From the NCBI RefSeq assembly GCF_000227115.2, contig NC_016483.1:806001-870000 (forward strand): a DNA stretch of 64,000 nt. Direction: 5' to 3'. This DNA comes from Naumovozyma dairenensis CBS 421 (Eukaryota > Ascomycota > Saccharomycetes > Saccharomycetales > Saccharomycetaceae). Both the position numbers and the translations under genes were made by a program. Below, in pieces: positions 29,913 through 40,503 of this stretch. The first letter of the stretch is position 1. Each line of letters opens with the position of its first letter. The notes under the pieces were generated by a model. It searched no databases and was not told the origin of the DNA. It saw only the letters and a program-made list of their open reading frames with translations.

Positions 29913-31301
29913 ATGTTTCTCAAAGCTGGTTTAACGCTACTACGGCATCCTCCAACTTATTCTACACAATTCAGACCGCTACTTCGAGTAACAAATTCAA
30001 CTTTTACATATTCCAAACGATTCCAATCTAACACCACTTTACAAGTACCGTTAATTTACAAACAACTACTATCATTAAAGCCAATCACGCCGAATGATTC
30101 TTATATTTCCTGCACAGTGTTTAACGAAAAAGGTGATGTAGTCGCAGTATCGCAAAAGTTTCAAAAATGGGCCTTTTTGAGAGATCATAAACTATATCCT
30201 CGAGATCTTCGAAAAATCGATACTACTCAAGTGGATATTATTCCAAGTATACTCGTCAAACCTAATTGTTTCCTTATTAATATGTTACACATTAAAGCCT
30301 TGATTGAAAAGGATAAGATTTTCATCTTCGATACCAGTAACCCATCAGCTGCTGTCAAATTAGGTGTATTGATGTATGATTTGGAATCTAAGTTGTCTTC
30401 CACGTCTGTATCACCGACTTTAAAATCTATGGGTGGGACGCAACTATATGAACATAAAGCTTTAGAAAGTATATTGATTAATGTTATGAGTACTTTAGAA
30501 ACTGAATTCCACTTCCACCATGATTTATGTAGTCACATTTTGAATGAATTAGAAAATGAAGTGAACAGGGAAAAACTTCGAGATTTACTTATAAAATCTA
30601 AGAAATTATCACTTTTCTATCAAAAATCCTTGTTGGTGAGACAAGTTCTGGATGAACTTTTAGAAAGTGATGAAGATTTAGCTTCCATGTATTTGTCTGT
30701 GCATAGGACTGAAGATGATGATTTCGCTGATTTGGAAATGTTGTTAGAAACGTATTACACCCAATGTGATGAATATGTTCAACAAGCAGCATCTTTAATT
30801 CAAGATATCAAATCTACAGAAGAAATTGTTAATATTATCTTAGACGCGAATAGAAATTCATTAATGTTATTAGAATTGAAAGTGACTATTTATACTTTAG
30901 GTTTCACTGTAGCAACTTTGTTGCCAGCTTTCTATGGGATGAACCTGAAAAACTTCATTGAAGAGTCTTATCTTGGGTTTGGAGCAGTGGTGTTTCTTTC
31001 AATTGTGTCTGCATTCATGGTTACTGGTTCCAATTTTAAAGCTTTAAGATCAGTAACGAAATTGACCATGCTTGATAACAACACAAGTAATGTCACCAAG
31101 CTACCATCCGTTGAAGTATTACAAGAGACAAAAAGTCAAATGACCAAGGAAGGAACCTCTCAGTTATGGGCAAGATCAATACAACGGTTAAGGCAGATTT
31201 GGTTAGGTACTAACGGTATGAATTCTGTAAGTCATCGTAAATGGACTAAAGAAGATAGAGATTTGGTATGGAAATGGTTAACAGACGATCCTAAGGATTG
31301 A
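29913..31301 (+). CDS. MRS2: Mitochondrial magnesium channel Mrs2
   Basis: Mrs2 (YOR334W, 470 residues) is the CorA-type magnesium channel of the mitochondrial inner membrane, needed for group II intron splicing. The 462-residue frame begins with a basic presequence ending near KRFQS. It continues with the helical matrix domain and carries two C-terminal membrane segments: the first ends in the invariant Gly-Met-Asn motif (YGMNLKNF, residues 342-344), the second is VVFLSIVSAFMVT. The loop between them contains the acidic EES. The tail ends in a basic Trp-rich segment. All diagnostic features of the family are intact. ALA1 follows in the convergent direction, as in S. cerevisiae. Confidence 0.95.
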   Translation: MFLKAGLTLLRHPPTYSTQFRPLLRVTNSTFTYSKRFQSNTTLQVPLIYKQLLSLKPITPNDSYISCTVFNEKGDVVAVSQKFQKWAFLRDHKLYPRDLRKIDTTQVDIIPSILVKPNCFLINMLHIKALIEKDKIFIFDTSNPSAAVKLGVLMYDLESKLSSTSVSPTLKSMGGTQLYEHKALESILINVMSTLETEFHFHHDLCSHILNELENEVNREKLRDLLIKSKKLSLFYQKSLLVRQVLDELLESDEDLASMYLSVHRTEDDDFADLEMLLETYYTQCDEYVQQAASLIQDIKSTEEIVNIILDANRNSLMLLELKVTIYTLGFTVATLLPAFYGMNLKNFIEESYLGFGAVVFLSIVSAFMVTGSNFKALRSVTKLTMLDNNTSNVTKLPSVEVLQETKSQMTKEGTSQLWARSIQRLRQIWLGTNGMNSVSHRKWTKEDRDLVWKWLTDDPKD

Positions 31302-31783
31302 ATGACTAGCGAGATGAACCATCCATATTTTTGATAGAGATTATATAGCATATGCATTAGTATTTTATTTCCATAATTTTCCTTGTAAATAATAAAGGAA
31401 CTAATAGAAAATTGTTCTCAATAAGATTTTAATATTCAACTGAGATTTTTGAATCAACACTTTTATTTTGACTCGAGACAATGACGCCGCACACAGATAG
31501 TCTATGTAGCTAATGGGAAGAGTTGTACCTTGTTTCTTCTTTTTTAATCACATAATACATCAATTTCTATTGAAAAAACTGGTTGGTTTTTATATTTTTA
31601 TACACAGTTTGTGAGGCATTAACTATTACATTCATTTCAATTATATTTTTTTAAATTTATATATTCGTAGAAGAGCAAATATTTTATGGATCGTAGTTAT
31701 TGATTCTTTTCATATATTATACATGAGTGTAAACAACGAACTCATCGATCTTAGTTCTTTAATTGATATTTCTCAGTTTCCCC
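31302..31783. other. Convergent MRS2-ALA1 spacer
   Basis: Very AT-rich 482-base 3' spacer. TTTTATATTTT at 31588-31598 matches the S. cerevisiae ARS core (11 of 11) and sits in a convergent gap, the usual place for origins. In sequence this AT-rich such matches occur by chance, so no origin is called. Confidence 0.3.
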
Positions 31784-34654
31784 TTATATGGTTAACTTTT
31801 CTCTCAATAATTTTTCAATTTCAGAAACAGCTTCTGTTGCAGCATCAGGTTTATCACCCATACCTTGGAAGACGTTACCTTTACCACCAGCTTTACCACC
31901 AATGACATTTGAAACTTGTTTCGCCAAAACAGCACCGTCAACACCTTTAGCCAAAGCAGCATCTGAAATGTAACAACCGTGAGCAATCTTACCATTGCTA
32001 TCATTACCAGTCAATAAATATATAGATTTATCTTTGGCAGAAGATTTAATATAGTTAATGGCTTCAGTAATAGCTTTTGCGTTAACTGGGATATCAATGA
32101 ACTTAACGAAATATGGAGCATCAGCATTTTCAGTGAAATATGTCTTAACTTCATCTAAAGTTTGTTTGGCTTCCTTCTTGGCTCTAGATTTAACTTCATC
32201 CTTAACGACTTTTTCAATGGCAGTGAATTTTTCCTTCAATTCGTGTTTGTTAATGACGGAAATAGACAATTGACCCAATTTAACACCTAATTCCTTTAAT
32301 TTTTTTTCCTTTAATGGAGAGAACGGTAGTTTTTCAGCGGTTTCTAATTCTGATGCAAATTCGTTGGCGATTCTTTGAGCTTCGAAAGCTTCAGAACCAG
32401 TAACAGCGACAATTCTTCTAATACCCTTAGCAATACCACTTTCTTCCAAGACAACGAAATATTTGATATCACCAGTCTTGGCCACATGGGTACCACCACA
32501 GAATTCAATGGAGTATTTGTTCCATTCTTCATTAGTTGGGTCAGCTAATAGTTCATCGATTGGTTTACCCACACAAACAACACGGACCGGATCTGGGTAA
32601 GTTTCACCAAATACTGCACGAACGTTATTTATGGATTTAGCTTGTTCTAATGGAACATCCTTATAATAAACAATCAAGTTTTCTTTAATTTGTTCGTTGG
32701 AGATATCTTCCACTTTACGTAGTTCATCGGTGGTCAATGCTTTCTTGTGAGAGAAATCAAATCTTAATTTTTCTGGATTGACTAAAGAACCCTTTTGATC
32801 CACATCAGCACCAAGAGTTTCTTTCAAGGCTAAATTCAAGATATGAGTACCAGTATGGTTATTTTTAATTGGGAAACGACGTAGTTCATCATATGAGGCA
32901 ATGATCTTATCACCTACAGATAATTTACCTTCCTCTAGGGAACCAGTATGGAAAACAAAACCGTTGTATAGTTGAACATTTTCGACGTTGAATTCAGCAG
33001 CATCATCGATGACAATTTTACCAGTATCATATTCTTGACCACCTTGTTCAGCGTAGAAACAAGTCTTATCCAAGATAATACCATATTTCTTACCAACTTC
33101 TGTGATGGAATCGACAAAGTTAGTACCGTCATGTATTCTTAAAATTGTACTCTCAATATTTTCAGTACCATACTTAGCATTATCATCAGTTTTTGGAACG
33201 TTATTATCATTTAATTCAGATAATTGATGGACATCTAATTTAATCAAATCACCGTTATCCTTCTTACCACCTCTCTTAGAAGCTTCGTATGATTCTTGTT
33301 TGGCCTTTTCGAATCCAGGACCATCAATCTTTAAGTTTTGTTCTTCAGCCATCAATTCAGTTAAATCGACTGGGAACCCATAAGTATCGTATAATCTCCA
33401 AACTTGTTTACCATCTAAAGTTTTGGATTCAGTTTGAGAAGCAGCGGCAGCGTATTTTTCAAATAATCTTTCACCACGATCTAAAGTCTTGGCAAAAGAA
33501 GCTTCTTCTTCATCTAAGATTTCAAAAAGGAATGAAGGATCCTTAGCGATTTCAGGGAAAATATGTTTAACTTGATCAATTAAAGTTGGAGCCAAAGTGG
33601 AGAAGAAATTACCAATTGGATAATTCATATATTTACGAGCATAACGAGCACCTCTTCTTAAGATACGTCTTAGCACATAACCTCTACCTTCATTATTTGG
33701 AACACCACCATCAGCTAGTGCAAACATTAAAGTACGAACATGATCAGCAAGAACTCTATAAGCTGTATCAATATTGTCCTTATCTTCATCACCAAACTTC
33801 CCCGTGTAATCTCTTGCACCAGTAATTTCTTGAATACGTTTAAATAAAGGTTGGAAAACATCAGTATCATAATTAGATCTAACATCTTGTAAAACAGAAA
33901 CCAATCTTTCAAACCCCATACCAGTATCAATATGTTTAGCAGGTAAAGATTTCAATTCTCCATTAGATTCTCTATTAAATTGAATGAAAACCAAATTCCA
34001 AACTTCCAAAACATCCGGATCATCTTGATTAACCAATTGAGCAGCATTTCTCCCACCAATTCTATCATAATGAATTTCCGAACATGGACCACAAGGACCT
34101 TGATCCCCCATTTCCCAAAAATTATCCTTAGCATTCCCGGGCAAGATATGATCCTCAGGAACACCGACTTTCTTCCATAGTTCTTGTGCTTCTGTATCAG
34201 GTTCCAATCCTTGTTTGGCGTCCCCTTCAAAATAAGTCACGTAAAGTCTATCCTTTGGGATCCCATACACGTTAGTCAATAAATCCCAGGCATAATTGAT
34301 AGCTTCAGTTTTGAAATAATCACCAAATGACCAATTACCTAACATTTCGAAGAATGTATGATGGTAAGAATCCTTCCCGACGTCTTCCAAATCGTTATGT
34401 TTACCACCTGCTCTTACACATTTTTGTGAATTATAAGCACGTTTCAAAGTGTAGAAATCAGATGATGGGTCCACTGTGCCGAGGAAGATTGGTTTATATT
34501 GGTTCATACCGGCGTTAGCGAATAGTAAAGTTGGATCATCGAATGGGACTACGGGGGAGGAGGGGATGAATTTATGGTTTTTGGATTTGAAATAGTCTAA
34601 GAAGGTGTTACGGACTTGGACTGCGGTCCATTTTTGTTTGTCACCGATTGTCAT
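31784..34654 (-). CDS. ALA1: Alanyl-tRNA synthetase, cytosolic and mitochondrial
   Basis: Ala1 (YOR335C) charges tRNA-Ala in both cytosol and mitochondria. From the ATG at 34654 ([11 protein letters not shown], identical in pattern to S. cerevisiae) the protein has 956 residues, against 958. It contains the class II catalytic core ([35 protein letters not shown]), the editing domain with zinc-binding HTGTHILN and IEFCGGTHV motifs, and the C-terminal dimerisation domain. It is very highly conserved. The open frame continues upstream 76 codons past the ATG without a stop and includes a basic, Ser-rich stretch suitable as a mitochondrial presequence (see the ACG entry). The upstream ATG at 34879 is not taken as a start because the codons after it run straight through a TATA box. 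Confidence 0.96.
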   Translation of the reverse strand: MTIGDKQKWTAVQVRNTFLDYFKSKNHKFIPSSPVVPFDDPTLLFANAGMNQYKPIFLGTVDPSSDFYTLKRAYNSQKCVRAGGKHNDLEDVGKDSYHHTFFEMLGNWSFGDYFKTEAINYAWDLLTNVYGIPKDRLYVTYFEGDAKQGLEPDTEAQELWKKVGVPEDHILPGNAKDNFWEMGDQGPCGPCSEIHYDRIGGRNAAQLVNQDDPDVLEVWNLVFIQFNRESNGELKSLPAKHIDTGMGFERLVSVLQDVRSNYDTDVFQPLFKRIQEITGARDYTGKFGDEDKDNIDTAYRVLADHVRTLMFALADGGVPNNEGRGYVLRRILRRGARYARKYMNYPIGNFFSTLAPTLIDQVKHIFPEIAKDPSFLFEILDEEEASFAKTLDRGERLFEKYAAAASQTESKTLDGKQVWRLYDTYGFPVDLTELMAEEQNLKIDGPGFEKAKQESYEASKRGGKKDNGDLIKLDVHQLSELNDNNVPKTDDNAKYGTENIESTILRIHDGTNFVDSITEVGKKYGIILDKTCFYAEQGGQEYDTGKIVIDDAAEFNVENVQLYNGFVFHTGSLEEGKLSVGDKIIASYDELRRFPIKNNHTGTHILNLALKETLGADVDQKGSLVNPEKLRFDFSHKKALTTDELRKVEDISNEQIKENLIVYYKDVPLEQAKSINNVRAVFGETYPDPVRVVCVGKPIDELLADPTNEEWNKYSIEFCGGTHVAKTGDIKYFVVLEESGIAKGIRRIVAVTGSEAFEAQRIANEFASELETAEKLPFSPLKEKKLKELGVKLGQLSISVINKHELKEKFTAIEKVVKDEVKSRAKKEAKQTLDEVKTYFTENADAPYFVKFIDIPVNAKAITEAINYIKSSAKDKSIYLLTGNDSNGKIAHGCYISDAALAKGVDGAVLAKQVSNVIGGKAGGKGNVFQGMGDKPDAATEAVSEIEKLLREKLTI

Positions 34655-34723
34655 TGTTATTATTGATCTTTTGCTTGTGCCGCTTATGGTCTTTAGTATA
34701 TGTTGTGAAGATCGGAAAGACGA

Positions 34724-34726
34724 CGT
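34724..34726 (-). promoter_or_regulatory. ALA1: Probable non-AUG (ACG) start for mitochondrial Ala1
   Basis: An in-frame ACG lies exactly 24 codons before the ALA1 ATG, in the context AAAACG. In S. cerevisiae the mitochondrial form is known to start at redundant ACG codons at -25 and -24. The codons between ACG and ATG encode a basic, hydroxylated segment ([20 protein letters not shown]) without acidic residues, as expected of a presequence. Position and sequence fit strongly. Use in this species is inference. Confidence 0.65.
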
Positions 34727-34862
34727 TTTTGCTGAGTGTATTGACAAGCGAAAAACTGAGTGCGACCGGGGGGGCTGATTGTCTGTGTCTTGGTTTGTCT
34801 GTTTGCCTTCTCTTCTCTTCTCTTCGATGAGATGTCTTCGTCGCTTATTCTCGATGGCGGTT

Positions 34863-34870
34863 TTTATATA
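34863..34870 (-). promoter_or_regulatory. TATA box of ALA1
   Basis: TATATAAA on the minus strand, about 140 bases before the ACG start and 210 before the ATG. It overlaps the codons following the in-frame ATG at 34879, which argues that transcription starts downstream of that ATG. Confidence 0.5.
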
Positions 34871-35913
34871 ATAATACATCACGATTTTAAATTGATTACC
34901 ACAACTTGTAACTAACTCTTCGATATTTTTCGGAGAAGCAAAAGCAGGAAAAAAAAAGTAATTCTGTACGAAAAAAGAAAAGAAAAATATCTGAAAAATT
35001 TCTGTTTGAGGGAGGGGCTACCCGGATAGAACAAGTGGGTGCGTGGGTGCAGAATGGTCGTTTCTATTTCCCCACTGGTTCTGGAGAGATAGAGTAGAGT
35101 ACACCGAGTATCCCTCCGGCGGTTTTTATAGCACGTGAATGCCCACTTGAAAACAGGGGAAGATGGTTGTTATTGTGCCATAAGTCTACATAAGTCTACA
35201 TACTATATTGTATTTTCTATACTTGTGCTGACTTAGTATTAGAGCCAGAGAGGTCTTTTTTTTCCTTTTGCTGAGAGTTATCAGAGTGGGCTCGAGTGTC
35301 GTTATTTTTCTTCATAATGTTGAGGTTGATGTTGATGTTGTGTATTGATTATCTAAAAGTTATTTGGTTATTTAATAGTGTACATGGTTGACTCACTATA
35401 TCTATTTATTGTTTTTGTATTTTATTGTTCTATTTTACCTACATATTCAAGTAGAGTCTTTTTTATCTTCTATCTTATCGAAATGTCCACTCATATACTC
35501 CCCATCACGGGGTCAGCATTAACAAGCATATGCTATATGCTATATACATTACACTATGTAATATACCAATTTGAAACCCCCACCTACTCATCTCCCTTAG
35601 CCACAAATTCGTTACATTCGATCTCATATTAAGAGAGAGAGAAATTGGAAATAGCCGCCCAGCCTGTTACAGTTACTTCTTAATAGGTAAGGCCTACCCT
35701 CATATTCACGTCTTTGTTAGGGTTTTGACAAAACCCCTCTTTGGTCATATAGGGTTGGACTTGAAGAAATATTGTTAAGAGATTGTAGTGCACTTTACGT
35801 AAACGCAGGATCCAGATTTTAAAGGTTCAAGCAGTTCCCATTGTATACAAAGCATCTAACCTTCTCTGGTACACCACTGGAAAAGATGTTAAGAGATTCT
35901 CCAAGGTTACAGG
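34871..35913. other. Divergent ALA1-KRE5 promoter region
   Basis: About 1 kb without a credible gene. Visible sites are a CACGTG E-box/Cbf1 core at 35132-35137, a TGACTCA Gcn4-type site at 35389-35395 and TAGCCGCCC (URS1-like) at 35652-35660. Short frames, such as one at 35378-35632, begin at GTG and look non-coding. Confidence 0.45.
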
Positions 35914-38900
35914 ATGATACTGATAAATATCTTACTTGTATTATTAACATTGGCATTTAGGACTTTCTCAATTGGACTTGATGTCTCTTCATTCGGTGTT
36001 CATGAGGCTGTCGTTGCTTGGTCCATATTAACTCATCTTAGTAGTTCAAGCCTCTTCTCAAATGAACCAACCTTCCACGAATTGGAGGGTTTATATTCCA
36101 TAATTACTGGTTTAGATGAATCTGTAGATTATGAAGAAATTGACCTTATCCCCTACATTGAACAATTGCTGACAGAAAAATATAATAATCCAGATATAGC
36201 ATCGCTGTTTTCTTTATACACAGAATTATATCCAATGGGAATCATTAACAATGATTTACAGAAACAGCTCAGACATTATGCCATTGAAGAGAATGAAAAT
36301 TGCTTCATTTTGAATGGAAAGAAATATACTAAGCCAGATGATATATTCTATTTGAAATCAAACGATTTAAAACAACAAGCATTGTTGCCAGACTCTCAGA
36401 TCGTATTGTCAAATGAATACATAATATCTGATGCTGCTGCTCCTGCTACTACTACCGCTGAGAACGGAAACTCTCCAATACTAACATTCTATGGTTGTCC
36501 AAATAATAATGACCTATTTAATGAATTCAATAGAAATTTGTTCTCAGAAATTACATCAAAATCAGGGAAGTTCCGCTTCATTTGGAGATCAACATGTTCC
36601 ATAGGATCCAACAATGAAGAATATAAAGAAATTCAATTTCCCTTAGCATTGACTATCAAAGAAAATTCAGATTTTAATTCTTTATCAAATAAGAAAACAA
36701 ACGAATTCAAAATCCCATTAGATATCCCCAAAAGATTCCAAAATGATCAATATGAACATTATAATCCTTCAGAAACAGAATTAGAAGAATTAGATATGAA
36801 AGTAACTTATCTAATTTCAAAATATTATAAACAAACTTCTAACCTAACATCTACTTCGAAATTTGCTAAAGGTATAATAAATAATTTCCCACTTCTAATG
36901 TCACAACTAATACAGGTAGAATTACCTCCCACAGCATTGAAGAAAATCAAAAAAAGTAACTCTGATTTAGAAAAATTTGGTGTGGATTATAAAATGTTAG
37001 GTCTATATGTTAACGGTCAATACATCAAATTAAGTTCTTTAAATGAATTTTCTTTGTTGAATATGATTGTTAAGGAACATTCTCACGTTTCTAAATTATT
37101 ATTCCTCTTCGAAAATATGTTTCCCAATACAATGAAACCAACGTTGAGTTCAGTGAAAAAAATTATCAATTATTTTTCCTCCATATCATTGGATAATTTA
37201 AATACCCTTCAACCTATAAAATATAACCTACATATGATACCAGGATTTTCAGAAAGCGTAATTTATTTTAACGACATTGAAATTGATTCTCAATATGATG
37301 AATTAAGCAATGATATTTCTGCATTTTTTCAGGAATCGAAATTTGGGGAATTACCAGAATATAGACAAAATTGGAATGAACTCATCTTCGTTATAGATTT
37401 TAATAATTTACAAGATGAAAGTACAATACATGCATTGAAAGGATTAATCACAGCAATTAACGTTATTACACAAGGTTATCCTCAAAGAATAGGATTATTA
37501 CCATTAGATACAAGTCAAGGTACAAACCTACTTGTGCAACGAATGATAAGGAAAGTTTATGAATTGAAAAATTTCGATTTGATTGAATTACAATCCTTCT
37601 TACAAGAATTATCGGAAATTAACGAAGATGTCGATCTTGATATGGAAGATGAAAATTATCCATCTCCAAATGTTAATAAATTATTAAAGAACTTACAAAT
37701 TTTTGAAACTTCGATTATCATTGATGGTGAAATTTATCCATTTAAGAAAAATACTTGGCATTATTTGATTGCTAAAGTCATTAAGAAAGATGTTTCATAT
37801 TTAAAGAATGAATTGAGACAAATAGCAAATAAAATTCAAAATAATGCTGCCAATCCAGTGAAGGACGTAAGATCTTTACTTCATATGAAATCTGGTAACG
37901 CAAGACATTCTAAATATACACCAGATTATTTTTCTGATGCCGTATATACAACTATGAATAATACGGTACTATTTGAAATTCAAGAACGTATAGTTGAATA
38001 TGTTGCGTCGGAAGAATATAACCTATTGCATACAATCACTTTATTTGATGATTTTAATACTTTAAGTTCTTTGAAAAGATTACAAAACTTACTAGAGAAC
38101 ACATATTCAGGTATCAGGGTTAGAATTATACATAATGGATCTATGAAAGGGAAAACATGGACCAAATTAAAAAAAGTTTTGGAAAAGAAAAAAAATGTTA
38201 AATCTCAACTTTCTGCCCTTATTCAGCAAACAAAGAACAACGAATATGAGGGAACAAGCTCCATTAATCCTAATATGTTAGCCAGATGGCTTCCTGATAT
38301 CTCAGTCCCATTTGTTCCCGGCTTATCTTCATTTATGATAATAAACGGGAGGTTTATACATTTTGAACCAACGGAAATACCTACAACGACAAATTTTGAA
38401 GCCATAATTAAAAGAGAGGCCCAAAGAACTTTACAAACTACGTTTTCTTTGATTAAAGAATTTCCAACATTAGAAGACGCGAAATTCAATCCAGATTTAA
38501 TAGAAATGACTTCAGCATTATTAACTAAAGAATTCTATCATTCTACTAATGTTTTTGATAATGGTATTGAATATTCAACAGAAAATTACTTCCCAAGATT
38601 GAATTTGGACGAACTGTTGAAATTTAATAGCTATACAACATTGCAATCCAACTCTCACAACTCCATAAAACCGGTAGATATTCTTTTACTTATTGATCCA
38701 TTAGAAGAAAGATCCCAAAAGATCTTGTCATTAATATCTAAATTAAAAAATTTATCATTTATTAATTTACAAATTATATTATTACCCACTGAAAAATTAA
38801 AAATCGTCCCTATCGAAAGAATATATATTGACAATCCTATCGAGGAAACTTATCCACTACCTAACATTCTTATGGAAAATTTCGAAGTAGATATCGATAT

Positions 38901-40083
38901 TCCCTCTCAATTTTCCTCAAACAATTTCCAAGAATTAAAAAAAATATCCATAGAAGTACATACGTTTCCTACAAACTCTTATCCCTCTCAATCTCAAGTG
39001 GATGGTATAGGTGGTGTATGTCTCGAATTGATAAATTCTCAAGGGGATGTTGTCGACACCACTACAACAATGGCCACATTTGGATATGGTACATTACATG
39101 CTAATGATATTAATACTAAGTATCAAGTGAGGAGTTGTGGTGATGATTTCATCATTGGTTCATTCTCAGTGAACACTTATTCTGATTATATCCCAGTGGA
39201 TTCATTTTCAATTGCAGATTTTACTCCAATAAAGTTATATGTTCAAGTAATGAAGAATCCTAATTTTCATGAAAAGGTAAAGAAAGTAGATGATAATAAT
39301 TATCATGTATTTACCCTTTTAAAGGACGACCCTGACGAAGAGACCATATACCAAGATATGGTGTTTTCATTGCTAAAAAATCCAGAACGTAAGCAAGACA
39401 GCATATTACACTTCTGGATAATTGACCAGCCATTCTTCTCTCAAGAATTTAGAGAATTTATTAGATTAATCAATGAAGAAACGGAAAATTTACGTGGTAT
39501 AATACATTTGTTTTCTTATGATTGGCCATCATGGTTAAGACCTCAACGGTTCAGATCAAGAACGTTAGATGTCTCAAAGATACTGTTTTTAGATACATTA
39601 TTCCCACAAAATATCTCAAAAGTTCTTTACATGAATCCAGTAGCACAGAATATTGTTGATCCGGCTAAAGTGATCGACCAATATAATGTAGATAATGCAT
39701 TTTCCATGCTGAAGATGAATGGTAAAGGGTATTGGAACGAAGGGTATTGGTCTAAGATGTTAGATGAGAATAATCTTGAATTTTATTCAGTTAATCCATT
39801 TTTCCTAATAAATTTAGAAAATGTTCGAAAAAATGAAGTATGTGAAAAATTAAGGGTACATTATCAAAGGTTAACAACGAATATAAATTCTTTACAAGTA
39901 ATTGATCAAGATTTGCTAAATGATATACAGCTGTTAGTTCCAATAAGTGCACTTCCTGATAAATTACGAACAATTTCAGTTCATTCTACTGAAACCAATT
40001 TTTTGCAATGGAAGCAAAATAAAGAACAGAAATATTCGCAAATAAAAACTACGCAAGAACAAATATCTCATGATGAACTGTAA
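35914..40083 (+). CDS. KRE5: ER beta-1,6-glucan biosynthesis protein Kre5
   Basis: Kre5 (YOR336W, 1,365 residues) is a lumenal ER protein related to UDP-glucose:glycoprotein glucosyltransferase and required for cell-wall beta-1,6-glucan. The 1,389-residue frame opens with a signal peptide (MILINILLVLLTLAFRTFSIG) and ends in the ER-retrieval signal HDEL. Long thioredoxin-like UGGT regions follow the signal. The C-terminal 300 residues form the GT24-like domain (LHFWIIDQPFFSQEFREFI, RFRSRTLDVSKILFLDTLFP, YWNEGYW). At the place of the metal-binding Asp-Ala-Asp of true UGGT the sequence is YMNPVAQNI (Asn1241, Pro1242), so the canonical DxD is absent. TEA1 follows in tandem, as in S. cerevisiae. 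Confidence 0.94.
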   Translation: MILINILLVLLTLAFRTFSIGLDVSSFGVHEAVVAWSILTHLSSSSLFSNEPTFHELEGLYSIITGLDESVDYEEIDLIPYIEQLLTEKYNNPDIASLFSLYTELYPMGIINNDLQKQLRHYAIEENENCFILNGKKYTKPDDIFYLKSNDLKQQALLPDSQIVLSNEYIISDAAAPATTTAENGNSPILTFYGCPNNNDLFNEFNRNLFSEITSKSGKFRFIWRSTCSIGSNNEEYKEIQFPLALTIKENSDFNSLSNKKTNEFKIPLDIPKRFQNDQYEHYNPSETELEELDMKVTYLISKYYKQTSNLTSTSKFAKGIINNFPLLMSQLIQVELPPTALKKIKKSNSDLEKFGVDYKMLGLYVNGQYIKLSSLNEFSLLNMIVKEHSHVSKLLFLFENMFPNTMKPTLSSVKKIINYFSSISLDNLNTLQPIKYNLHMIPGFSESVIYFNDIEIDSQYDELSNDISAFFQESKFGELPEYRQNWNELIFVIDFNNLQDESTIHALKGLITAINVITQGYPQRIGLLPLDTSQGTNLLVQRMIRKVYELKNFDLIELQSFLQELSEINEDVDLDMEDENYPSPNVNKLLKNLQIFETSIIIDGEIYPFKKNTWHYLIAKVIKKDVSYLKNELRQIANKIQNNAANPVKDVRSLLHMKSGNARHSKYTPDYFSDAVYTTMNNTVLFEIQERIVEYVASEEYNLLHTITLFDDFNTLSSLKRLQNLLENTYSGIRVRIIHNGSMKGKTWTKLKKVLEKKKNVKSQLSALIQQTKNNEYEGTSSINPNMLARWLPDISVPFVPGLSSFMIINGRFIHFEPTEIPTTTNFEAIIKREAQRTLQTTFSLIKEFPTLEDAKFNPDLIEMTSALLTKEFYHSTNVFDNGIEYSTENYFPRLNLDELLKFNSYTTLQSNSHNSIKPVDILLLIDPLEERSQKILSLISKLKNLSFINLQIILLPTEKLKIVPIERIYIDNPIEETYPLPNILMENFEVDIDIPSQFSSNNFQELKKISIEVHTFPTNSYPSQSQVDGIGGVCLELINSQGDVVDTTTTMATFGYGTLHANDINTKYQVRSCGDDFIIGSFSVNTYSDYIPVDSFSIADFTPIKLYVQVMKNPNFHEKVKKVDDNNYHVFTLLKDDPDEETIYQDMVFSLLKNPERKQDSILHFWIIDQPFFSQEFREFIRLINEETENLRGIIHLFSYDWPSWLRPQRFRSRTLDVSKILFLDTLFPQNISKVLYMNPVAQNIVDPAKVIDQYNVDNAFSMLKMNGKGYWNEGYWSKMLDENNLEFYSVNPFFLINLENVRKNEVCEKLRVHYQRLTTNINSLQVIDQDLLNDIQLLVPISALPDKLRTISVHSTETNFLQWKQNKEQKYSQIKTTQEQISHDEL

Positions 40084-40503
40084 TGAAGTTTGTACTCATA
40101 TATCATTCTGTTAGGTATAACATAAATAGAAAAAATCAATCCTCCTTCATTTCGTCTATTGGTTTTTTTGATATGATTTGTAGAAACTTCTAAACATCAT
40201 CTTTGTACAATGTACGGGGATAACGTTAACCTTAATGTTTTCTCTTTTTGTAACCCGTTTCCGCGATGCCCTTTTTTATTATCTGTGTTCTTGAAAAATT
40301 ATTTCATAAGTTCGAGGCCATCGATGATTTATTCAATGAATAACTTATATCGCATTAAAGAGCATGTTCGTAATAAACATCTGTATATAGCTAAATAAAT
40401 AATTTTAGTCCTTTGCAAGACGTAAGCTATTATACGAAAAACTCATTTAGTTCGCTTTAATTAACTACTGAATTGAGGACTCAACAAAGTATTGAGAAAA
40501 TAA
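40084..40503. other. KRE5-TEA1 spacer
   Basis: A 420-base tandem spacer holding the KRE5 3' end and the TEA1 promoter. It is AT-rich and I recognise no specific factor site. The 62-codon frame at 40210-40398 has no similarity I know. Confidence 0.35.

Noticed and set aside
31588..31598. A replication origin from an 11-of-11 ARS core match (another at 46968-46978)
   Set aside because: Such matches are expected by chance in sequence this AT-rich, and the origin motif of this species is not known to be the same.
34655..34879. In-frame ATG at 34879 as the ALA1 start (1,031 residues)
   Set aside because: The first codons run through TATATAAA, which looks like the promoter. The ACG at -24 and the canonical ATG explain the two protein forms better.
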